From Clostridia bacterium (GTDB lineage: Bacteria > Bacillota > Clostridia > Oscillospirales > CAG-272), in NCBI GenBank assembly GCA_017466495.1, contig JAFTUB010000194.1:1-8096 (forward strand): 8,096 bases of DNA. The letters run 5' to 3'. Positions within the stretch are counted from its first letter, which is position 1, and each line of letters opens with the position of its first letter. The notes under the pieces are model-generated. The model was not told the origin of the DNA, did no database searches, and was given only the letters and a program-made list of their open reading frames with translations. Of this stretch, positions 1-5,353 are shown one piece after another. Position numbers and translations under genes: made by a program.

Positions 1-578
1 GGCAGCCAGTAGATGATGAATTCGTTGGCTTCGCGCCGAGTCAGCCCCAGCTTGGCGAGAGCCTCCTCAAGGAATGCCTCGGTATCCTTCCCTGCCACCA
101 CAAAACCGCTGTCGATGGTGTAGTCTTCGCCCTCGCCCTCCCAGAAAAGGCAGTAGTACTCCCGGCCTGTGGCAGGATCGGTAAGCGTGCCGTCGGGCTG
201 TGCGTCCACGCACCAGCCGTCAGAGGGGTAAGCGGGATAGGTGGAAGTCAGGGTGCCGGCATAGTCCAGCGCCACATTCACCCGTGTGGGCGCGGTGGGA
301 TAGAGGTAGATCACCGGCTTCTCGGGGCAGGCGGTCACGGAAGGGATTACCGTCGGGTCGATCACCGGTGGTACGGTTACATCCGGCTCGGTCTCATGGG
401 GCTCGGGAGCCCGGGTAGTGACGGGCGCCACCGTGGTAACAGGACCTTCGGTAGTAACGGGAGCGGCAGTCAACTCATCGGGAACAGTACTGTCATCTCT
501 TCCGCCATCGGTCTCACAGGCAGAGAGCATTCCAAGCGTTAAACAGAGCATCAGCACAACGTAAAATATCCTTTTCAC
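1..578 (-). CDS. Secreted lipoprotein with Thr/Pro linker and conserved C-terminal domain of unknown function (3' end outside window)
   Basis: 192 complete codons are visible before the gene leaves the window. The GTG start is set by an AGGGAGGT ribosome site six bases upstream. Residues 1-20 are a signal peptide (basic KR, then a hydrophobic core) ending in the lipobox L18-S19-A20-C21, so the mature protein should be lipid-anchored at Cys21 on the outer face of the membrane. Residues 22-83 form a low-complexity linker rich in Thr, Pro, Val and acidic residues, with three PVTT units at a six-residue period (40-55). From about residue 84 a folded domain begins with CPEKPVIYLYP and continues through YPAYPSDGW (114-122), GREYYCLFWEG (138-148), a GFVV..DT segment (158-166) and EANEFIIYWLP at the edge. 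I recall this aromatic-rich domain from other clostridial surface proteins but know no function or family name for it. The lipoprotein call is firm; the role is unknown. Confidence 0.85.
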   Translation of the reverse strand, partial: MKRIFYVVLMLCLTLGMLSACETDGGRDDSTVPDELTAAPVTTEGPVTTVAPVTTRAPEPHETEPDVTVPPVIDPTVIPSVTACPEKPVIYLYPTAPTRVNVALDYAGTLTSTYPAYPSDGWCVDAQPDGTLTDPATGREYYCLFWEGEGEDYTIDSGFVVAGKDTEAFLEEALAKLGLTRREANEFIIYWL

Positions 579-584
579 GGTAAA

Positions 585-592
585 ACCTCCCT
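585..592 (-). promoter_or_regulatory. Ribosome binding site fixing the GTG start of the lipoprotein
   Basis: AGGGAGGT on the minus strand lies six bases before the GTG at 578. It fixes the start because the signal peptide and lipobox follow in frame. No convincing minus-strand promoter was seen upstream of it. Confidence 0.75.
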
Positions 593-684
593 AAAATCGG
601 ATTTGTCAGTATTGACGAAAAAAATGCGAAATTGTTCCCCAAATCGGCAAAACATGAAAACTTTTTTAACCCGAACTTTTCTCC

Positions 685-713
685 TTGCTTTTTTTTCGCC
701 GCTGTGTTATGAT
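685..713 (+). promoter_or_regulatory. Sigma-A promoter with extended -10 for the isomerase-transporter unit
   Basis: TTGCTT (685-690) is the -35 box and TATGAT (708-713) the -10 box, with a 17-base spacer. TG at 705-706 plus one base gives an extended -10 element. Transcription should begin near 720, leaving a leader of about 33 bases before the ATG at 753, too short for a riboswitch. A T-run fills part of the spacer. Confidence 0.7.
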
Positions 714-740
714 TATGGTAATAAAATTTTCGCCGCACAA

Positions 741-746
741 GGAGGA
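741..746 (+). promoter_or_regulatory. Ribosome binding site choosing ATG 753
   Basis: GGAGGA lies six bases before the ATG at 753. The reading frame is open upstream to an ATG at 603, but that ATG lies upstream of the predicted promoter and has no ribosome site, so 753 is the supported start. Confidence 0.85.
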
Positions 747-752
747 TTATCC

Positions 753-1676
753 ATGCAGCTTGCTGTTCAATCCAGCCCCGTCTCCCGCGATTTCGGTCCC
801 GAGGCCGGCTACCGCCTCATCCGCGAGTCGGGCTTTACCGCCATTGACTGGAACATTGACTATTACCTGGACAGAAAAGCCTTCAAAACCGCCGAACTCA
901 AGGATTTCTGCATCTTCGAGAAGTCCCTGGAGGAAGTCCTGGACTTTTTTGCCGAGGAGCTGAAATATATCCGCGCCGCAGGGCTTACCATCACCCAGGC
1001 CCACGCGCCCTTCCCCTCTTATATGCCCGAACGCCCCGATGTCCTGGACTATATGATCAAGATCCAGCGCCGCTGCATCGAGTTTTGCCATGCAGTGGGA
1101 TGCAAAAATCTCATCATCCACGGCATCTCCCTCTCCAACACCGATGCCACCAACACCCCCGAGTCGATCAAGGCTCTCAACTACAAGCTCTATGAAGGCC
1201 TGATCGATGTGCTGGTCAAGACCGATGTTACCGTCTGCCTGGAAAACCTTTTCTCCGGATCCACCAAGGGGCTCATCGAGGGCACCTGCTCCAACCCCTA
1301 CGAGGCAGTGGAATACATCGACACCCTCAACGCTAAGGCAGGCAAGGAATGCTTCGGTCTGTGCCTGGACACCGGCCATCTCAACCTCCTGCGCAAGAGT
1401 TTCCGCACCTATGTGCCGATTTTGGGCAAACGCATCAAGGCCCTGCACATCCATGACAACAACGGCACCGCAGACCAGCACTTCCTGCCCTATACCGGCA
1501 CCATCAACTGGGATCACTTCTGTGATACCATGCGGGAAATCGGTTATGACGGTGATCTTTCCTTTGAAACCTTTGCCCAGGTCCGCGCCTCCCAGCTTAA
1601 CCGCGAGCTGGTGCCCACCTTCCTCACCGCCATCGCCGGAGTCGGCCGCTATTTCCGCGACCGCATTCAAGGCTGA
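753..1676 (+). CDS. Sugar phosphate isomerase/epimerase-like TIM-barrel protein (xylose isomerase-like / AP endonuclease 2 superfamily)
   Basis: 307 residues, a normal length for this superfamily of metal-dependent (beta/alpha)8 barrels acting on sugars or sugar phosphates. Candidate active-site segments come in the expected order: QAHAPFPSY (82-90, H84), LIIHGI (120-125, H123), VCLENLF (161-167, E164), GLCLDTGHLNL (202-212, D206 and H209), LHIHDNNG (231-238, H232/H234/D235) and GDLSFET (267-273, E272). E164, D206, H209 and E272 fit the usual divalent-metal ligands. There is no signal peptide, so it is cytoplasmic. The same fold covers xylose isomerase, tagatose/psicose epimerase, hydroxypyruvate isomerase, inosose dehydratase and endonuclease IV. 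Nothing visible picks one, and the absence of endonuclease IV features favours sugar chemistry. It is probably co-transcribed with the transporter 39 bases downstream, which gives weak support for a small sugar or related metabolite as the shared substrate. Fold is confident, substrate unknown. Confidence 0.85.
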   Translation: MQLAVQSSPVSRDFGPEAGYRLIRESGFTAIDWNIDYYLDRKAFKTAELKDFCIFEKSLEEVLDFFAEELKYIRAAGLTITQAHAPFPSYMPERPDVLDYMIKIQRRCIEFCHAVGCKNLIIHGISLSNTDATNTPESIKALNYKLYEGLIDVLVKTDVTVCLENLFSGSTKGLIEGTCSNPYEAVEYIDTLNAKAGKECFGLCLDTGHLNLLRKSFRTYVPILGKRIKALHIHDNNGTADQHFLPYTGTINWDHFCDTMREIGYDGDLSFETFAQVRASQLNRELVPTFLTAIAGVGRYFRDRIQG

Positions 1677-1715
1677 TTTTCCCGAAGACATCACGTTCCC
1701 ACGAAAGGACCTTCC

Positions 1716-2606
1716 ATGAAAAAGCATATCGCTGCCGTGCTGACCGCAGGGGCGCTGTGGGGCCTGATGGGCCTCTTCACCCGCTCCCTTGCCCAGTTCG
1801 GCATCAGCTCCACCGGGGCCATCCTCCTGCGCTGCGGGGTGGCCGCTCTCTGCTTCGGCATCACCGCCGCCGTCACCGACCCCAAACAATTCCGTGTCAA
1901 GCTCAAGGACATCTGGTGCTTCATCGGCAGCGGAATCTGCAGCCTGCTCTTTTTCACCTACTGTTATTTTGAGGCCATTACCCGCATGAGCCTCTCCACC
2001 GCCGCCATTCTCCTCTACACCGCCCCTACCATCGTCATGCTGCTCTCGGCCCTCTTTTTCAAAGAGAAGATCACCCCCATCAAGCTGGTGGCACTGGTGA
2101 TGGCCTTCGCAGGCTGCTGCCTGGTATCGGGAATGGGACAAGGCGAGGACGCCCTTTCCCTGGGCGGCCTGCTCTTCGGTCTCGGCTCGGGTGTGGGCTA
2201 CGCGCTTTACAGCATTTTTGCCCGCTGTGCTCTCAACCGCGGCTACCACTCCAACACCATCAACTTCTACTCCTGCCTGTTGGCTGCTCTCGGCTCGGCG
2301 GTAATCTGGGGCGTAGAAGAGCCTGTCCTTGCCTTGACCGGCTCCTGGCAGACTCTCCTGCTCAGCCTGGCCATGGGTGCCATCAGCTGTTACCTTCCCT
2401 ATCTGTTCTACACCTACAGCCTCACCGGGCTGGAAACGGGACGAGCCTCCATTCTCTCCTCCTTTGAGCCGGTGGTGGCAACCCTGGTGGGCATCATCGT
2501 CTTCCGGGAAAAGCTGACGCTTATGAGCGCGGCAGGCGTGCTCTGCGTCCTGGGTGCTGTGGTGCTGCTGAACCTTCGGCAGAAGGCCAAAACCACCGAG
2601 AAATAA
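1716..2606 (+). CDS. EamA-family (drug/metabolite transporter superfamily) membrane permease
   Basis: 296 residues, nearly all hydrophobic helices, matching the 10-TM, two-repeat EamA/RhaT architecture. The two halves show the same landmark: APTIVMLLSALFFKEKIT (103-120) closes helix 4 of repeat one, and EPVVATLVGIIVFREKLT (251-268) does so in repeat two. The N-terminal ALWGLMGLFTRSL stretch is also typical. An AAAGGA ribosome site (1704-1709) sits six bases before the ATG. Members export or import amino acids, nucleosides, sugars and other small metabolites, and the sequence does not reveal which. It follows the isomerase-like gene by 39 bases with no terminator between, so one transcript is likely, ending at the hairpin just after the stop codon. 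The C-terminus is a short Lys-rich cytoplasmic tail (QKAKTTEK). Confidence 0.92.
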   Translation: MKKHIAAVLTAGALWGLMGLFTRSLAQFGISSTGAILLRCGVAALCFGITAAVTDPKQFRVKLKDIWCFIGSGICSLLFFTYCYFEAITRMSLSTAAILLYTAPTIVMLLSALFFKEKITPIKLVALVMAFAGCCLVSGMGQGEDALSLGGLLFGLGSGVGYALYSIFARCALNRGYHSNTINFYSCLLAALGSAVIWGVEEPVLALTGSWQTLLLSLAMGAISCYLPYLFYTYSLTGLETGRASILSSFEPVVATLVGIIVFREKLTLMSAAGVLCVLGAVVLLNLRQKAKTTEK

Positions 2607-2640
2607 AAAAGGATCCCGCGCGGTACGCGGGATCCTTTTT
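2606..2640. terminator. Bidirectional intrinsic terminator shared by converging genes
   Basis: GGATCCCGCG (2611-2620) pairs perfectly with CGCGGGATCC (2626-2635) around the 5-base loop CGGTA. Five A residues precede and five T residues follow, so both strands have a U-tract after the stem. It lies between the transporter stop (2604-2606) and the carboxypeptidase stop (2640-2642) and serves both transcripts. Confidence 0.95.
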
Positions 2641-3959
2641 TATTTGAATCTCATGCGGCGCTGCTGTTTCCGATAGCGGTAGACGGCAGTACCGAAAATA
2701 TAGACCAGCGTCAGAACCACCGCTGCAACCAGCGCGGCTATGAAGAAGCGGCTATGCGAAAAGTTCTTAATCCGGGAGAGCACATAGAGAAACTCCGACC
2801 GTTCCACTTCGTTTTTGGCAACCAGGTTGACGGTGCTCAGCACTTCATCTCCATAGCTGACGGTAATGAACCCCGCTACCTGTCCCTCCTGCACCGGGGC
2901 ATCCAGGGATGCGGAGGTGACGTTGTAGCTGTAGGTCAAATCGGTTTCGGGATTGATAGACGTGGGCAGATACCGCACCACCTCGGTCTCCGGAACAAGG
3001 GTAACGTAGTCCACCTTGTCCGACAGGGTGACGGGAACCTCGCAGACCATGCGGTCGGTACTCAACACCGTTACATAGCCGTAGGCCGAGAAAGCCCAGT
3101 CCAGCAGGCTCCGTGCCAGCGTGTAGGAAGAGATCTTCCCCTCCACTTCTTCCGCTCCCATCACGATGCAGAGATAGCTCAGTCCGTTCTTTTCCGCTGT
3201 GGTGGCCAGACAGTAGCCTCCTTCGTTGGTAGAGCCGGAATTGAGACCACGGGCAGAGGGATAGTAGTAGATAACCTCTTTGTTGCGGGAGATCAGATAG
3301 TTACGGTTATAGATGTTGCGGTCCCCCGAAAGATTTGTTGCGGGCATGATGTACTTTGCCGTGGAGGTGATCTCCATGTAAAGGGGAAGCTTCACCGCTG
3401 CCAGGGCGATTTTTGCGGTATCGGCGGTGGTTGTGACCATGTCTTTATGGTGCATTCCCGAGGGGTTGGTGTAGCGGGTGTTGGCGGCCCCCAGCTCGGC
3501 GGCACGGTCATTCATCATCACCACAAAGGCAGCCTGGCTCCCTCCCACCAGATGGGCAAGCACGGCACAGGCATCGTTGTAGCTGCCGCAAAGGGCGGCA
3601 TAGAGCATATCCTTCACCGTAACCGTCTCCCCTGCCTTGAGGGCAATGTTGTTGCCGGTGACGTTCTTGAGCATTTCGGCGGTGATGGTAACCTTTTCTT
3701 CCATTCGGTCGGCAAGGGCCTCAACCGCCAGCAGGCCGGTCATGATCTTGACCGTGGAGGCGGGATATATCTTCTCGTTCTCCCCATAGGTCAGCAGCGG
3801 CATTTCATGCTCAAGGTTGTACAGGTAAACGCCTTTTGCGTGGGTGATTTCGGGAGGCGCGGATGCATCCTCCTCTGCCCCTGCAGGCAGGCAAAGGAAA
3901 GTACCGAGCACAAACAGAAGGGACAAAAGGGCGCTCATCGCCCGCAGGCTTCTCTTCAT
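2640..3959 (-). CDS. D-alanyl-D-alanine carboxypeptidase-family penicillin-binding protein (peptidase S11, PBP5/DacF-like) with altered KTG motif
   Basis: 439 residues. A signal peptide (1-28, ending PAGA) is followed by an S11 serine peptidase domain, a beta-rich PBP5-type C-terminal domain (about 300-385) and a C-terminal membrane helix (about 405-427) with a basic tail. The SxxK motif is S68-T-V-K71 (S68 nucleophile, K71 base) and the SxN motif is S126-Y-N128. The third motif, normally KTG, reads N240-S-G242 in the aligned context GLNSGSTNEGGYCL; codon 240 (3240-3242) is AAT on the coding strand. Family members remove the terminal D-Ala of peptidoglycan stem peptides outside the membrane. 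The Lys-to-Asn change may weaken or alter activity, so catalysis is not certain. The start ATG overlaps the ribF stop as ATGA and has its own AAGGAGGG site (3966-3973), indicating translational coupling. It is the last gene of the ireB-ribF operon. Confidence 0.92.
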   Translation of the reverse strand: MKRSLRAMSALLSLLFVLGTFLCLPAGAEEDASAPPEITHAKGVYLYNLEHEMPLLTYGENEKIYPASTVKIMTGLLAVEALADRMEEKVTITAEMLKNVTGNNIALKAGETVTVKDMLYAALCGSYNDACAVLAHLVGGSQAAFVVMMNDRAAELGAANTRYTNPSGMHHKDMVTTTADTAKIALAAVKLPLYMEITSTAKYIMPATNLSGDRNIYNRNYLISRNKEVIYYYPSARGLNSGSTNEGGYCLATTAEKNGLSYLCIVMGAEEVEGKISSYTLARSLLDWAFSAYGYVTVLSTDRMVCEVPVTLSDKVDYVTLVPETEVVRYLPTSINPETDLTYSYNVTSASLDAPVQEGQVAGFITVSYGDEVLSTVNLVAKNEVERSEFLYVLSRIKNFSHSRFFIAALVAAVVLTLVYIFGTAVYRYRKQQRRMRFK

Positions 3960-4915
3960 GCTTTTCCCTCCTTCATTTGCGCCGTGGCGCCGAAATAACG
4001 GCGAGTCCCGGCAATATCTTCCTGGATGGCGGCCTCCAATGCCGCCAGGGATTCGAATTTCTGTTCGGTACGCAAATAAGTACAGAAATGCACCCGAATG
4101 TCCCGACCGTACAAATCAGCATCCAGGTCAAGGATGTGGCTCTCGCAGGTAACGGCATTCCCGTCGTCCACGCTGGGACGGATGCCCACGTTGGTGACGG
4201 CTGGATGGCAGACCCCATCGATCTCGCAAAGGGTAGCATAGACCCCAAACGCAGGAAGAATGTGTCCCGCCGGGAAGCGCTGGTTGACAGTGGGAAAGCC
4301 CAGCCGGCGGCCCAAAGCTTTGCCGTGCAGGACAGGCAGGCATACCGACCATCTGCGGCCCAGCATGGCCGCAGCGCCCTCGGCATCTCCTTCGGTCAGG
4401 GCGCATCGGACAGCGGTGGAGCTCACCACGCGATCCTCCAGGCAGATCGGCTCCACCACGGTGAGGGCATCTCCGAAATGGCGGCGAAGGGTATCCGCAT
4501 TTCCCTGCCCCCGTGCGCCGAAGGTGAAGTTGAAGCCGCAGACCATATGGCGGCAGTCACAGGCATCCAGCAGAACCTCACGGACAAAACGTTCGGGCGG
4601 GCAATCCTTGAGGGAGGGAAAATCGGCCAGGATACAGCAGTCAATTCCCGCGTCGGCAAAGCAGGCCAGCTTTTCCTCCGTGGTGGAGAGCTGGGGAACG
4701 GGCTTGTCCGAGAGAAAGGCAGAGGGGGGCTGGGCAAAGCACCACACCCCGGTGCGGATGTTGGGGATCTCCCCCCGCAGGGCCTCTGCGGCCTCGCGAA
4801 CCCGGGCAAGCAGGGCGCGGTGTCCGATATGCACCCCGTCAAAGTTGCCAATGGCAAGAGCGAGGGGGCCCGATAGAACCTCCTCGCACATGGTTTTCAG
4901 ATCAATTCGTGTCAT
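3956..4915 (-). CDS. ribF: Bifunctional riboflavin kinase / FAD synthetase
   Basis: 319 residues, the usual length for prokaryotic RibF, which phosphorylates riboflavin to FMN and adenylates FMN to FAD in the cytoplasm. The N-terminal FMN adenylyltransferase half has the nucleotide-binding GNFDGVHIGH (23-32, HxGH at 29-32), GFNFTFGARGQG (127-138) and SSTAVR (165-170). The C-terminal riboflavin kinase half has GRRLGFPTVN (202-211) for ATP/Mg binding, TNVGIRPS (241-248) and ESHILDLDADLYG (258-270), where E258 is the expected catalytic base. All key motifs are intact. The gene begins 15 bases after the ireB stop. Its only ribosome site, GGGG at 4921-4924, is weak and lies in a predicted stem. 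It ends in a 4-base ATGA overlap with the carboxypeptidase gene. No FMN riboswitch was seen. Confidence 0.96.
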   Translation of the reverse strand: MTRIDLKTMCEEVLSGPLALAIGNFDGVHIGHRALLARVREAAEALRGEIPNIRTGVWCFAQPPSAFLSDKPVPQLSTTEEKLACFADAGIDCCILADFPSLKDCPPERFVREVLLDACDCRHMVCGFNFTFGARGQGNADTLRRHFGDALTVVEPICLEDRVVSSTAVRCALTEGDAEGAAAMLGRRWSVCLPVLHGKALGRRLGFPTVNQRFPAGHILPAFGVYATLCEIDGVCHPAVTNVGIRPSVDDGNAVTCESHILDLDADLYGRDIRVHFCTYLRTEQKFESLAALEAAIQEDIAGTRRYFGATAQMKEGKA

Positions 4916-4920
4916 AATCG

Positions 4921-4943
4921 CCCCGGCGCATTATACGCCGAGA
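4921..4943 (-). promoter_or_regulatory. Predicted translational-coupling hairpin at the ireB-ribF junction
   Basis: On the minus-strand RNA, UCUCGGCG (4943-4936) can pair with CGCCGGGG (4928-4921), eight pairs of which two are G-U, around the 7-base loop UAUAAUG. The 3' arm contains the only Shine-Dalgarno-like run of ribF, and the loop contains the UAA stop of ireB (4933-4931). A ribosome finishing ireB would melt the stem and expose the ribF site. The structure was drawn by hand and its function is an inference. Confidence 0.45.
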
Positions 4944-5188
4944 TACTCCTTCAGCAGCTTGTTCAGCAGCTCATAGCGGTCGATCCGGCAGATGAGACTG
5001 CGGGCATTGTTGTGGTTGGTAATATAAGTCGGATCCACCGACAGAATATCACCGACGATCTGAGTCACGGGGTCATACCCCTGCTCGCTGAGGGCGGTGT
5101 ACACCGTGGACAGGATGGTCTTGGTGGAATTTTCCTTATCGTTGCCCAGGGTAAAGGTCTGGGTTCTCTGCAGTTCATTCTTCGGCAT
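4931..5188 (-). CDS. ireB: IreB family regulatory phosphoprotein (UPF0297)
   Basis: 85 residues, the normal size of this family. It contains the family core: VYTALSEQGYDPVTQIVGDILS (29-50), then DPTYITNHNNARSLI (52-66) and a helical C-terminus RIDRYELLNKLLKEYL (68-83). In Enterococcus faecalis, IreB is a cytoplasmic negative regulator of cephalosporin resistance, phosphorylated near its N-terminus on threonines by the PASTA kinase IreK. Here T9 and T11 in the flexible N-terminus are the obvious candidate sites, by position only. The ATG at 5188 is chosen because AAAGGAG (5200-5206) lies 11 bases upstream and the protein then matches the family start; the frame stays open upstream into non-conserved sequence beyond the promoter. 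It is the first gene of the ireB-ribF-carboxypeptidase operon. In many Firmicutes the homologue sits between alaS and ruvX, which are not adjacent here. Confidence 0.93.
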   Translation of the reverse strand: MPKNELQRTQTFTLGNDKENSTKTILSTVYTALSEQGYDPVTQIVGDILSVDPTYITNHNNARSLICRIDRYELLNKLLKEYLGV

Positions 5189-5224
5189 TCGGATCTCAAC
5201 TCCTTTGTAATTTTCTGTGCTTAC

Positions 5225-5253
5225 AGTATACGATATTTCGGAAAAAATTTCAA
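5225..5253 (-). promoter_or_regulatory. Sigma-A promoter of the ireB-ribF-carboxypeptidase operon
   Basis: Reading the minus strand, TTGAAA (5253-5248) and TATACT (5230-5225) are separated by exactly 17 bases in a strongly AT-rich tract. Transcription should start near 5218, giving a leader of about 30 bases before the ireB ATG at 5188. Confidence 0.8.
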
Positions 5254-5306
5254 GTGTTTTTTCGGATTGTAATATAATTTTAACTTTTCTGTAAGTCGGC
5301 TGCAAC

Positions 5307-5344
5307 AAAAGGCGGGGGTGCCGCGCTGTCCGGCACGGCACCCC
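5307..5344 (-). terminator. Intrinsic terminator of the SLH protein gene
   Basis: On the minus strand GGGGTGCCG (5344-5336) pairs with CGGCACCCC (5323-5315) around a 12-base loop. A short UUUU run (5310-5307) follows after two to four more GC bases. It begins ten bases after the SLH gene stop and isolates that gene from the ireB operon promoter. The U-tract is short, so efficiency may be moderate. Confidence 0.75.
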
Positions 5345-5353
5345 GCTCTGCGT

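Noticed and set aside
612..640. TTGACG at 612-617 as a -35 box of a second plus-strand promoter
   Set aside because: No AT-rich -10 hexamer occurs at the required distance (the positions read TTCCCC).
603..752. A 50-residue N-terminal extension of the isomerase-like protein
   Set aside because: It begins upstream of the predicted promoter, has no ribosome site, and encodes sequence unlike the family; the GGAGGA-served ATG at 753 gives a normal-length protein.
747..2249. A long open frame (500 codons) on the minus strand opposite the isomerase and transporter genes
   Set aside because: It lies opposite two well-supported genes with recognisable families, is rich in Gly/Ala/Glu/Asp without domain motifs, and is explained by the GC-rich third positions of those genes. 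No ribosome site or promoter was seen.
2606..2640. The GGATCC palindromes as a cloning or assembly artefact
   Set aside because: The BamHI-like sites are simply the two arms of a perfect terminator stem flanked by A and T runs, with normal gene ends on both sides.
2754..3998. A long open frame (414 codons) on the plus strand opposite the carboxypeptidase gene
   Set aside because: It is antisense to a clear S11 peptidase gene, its translation is His/Gly/Val-rich without a known motif, and it has no upstream initiation signals. The same kind of shadow frames occur opposite ribF (3863-4876), the SLH gene and ilvE (6893-7756).
4930..4935. A perfect TATAAT on the minus strand just before ribF, as an internal promoter
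   Set aside because: No acceptable -35 box lies 16-18 bases upstream and there is no extended -10 TG. The bases are better explained by the ireB stop and the coupling hairpin loop.
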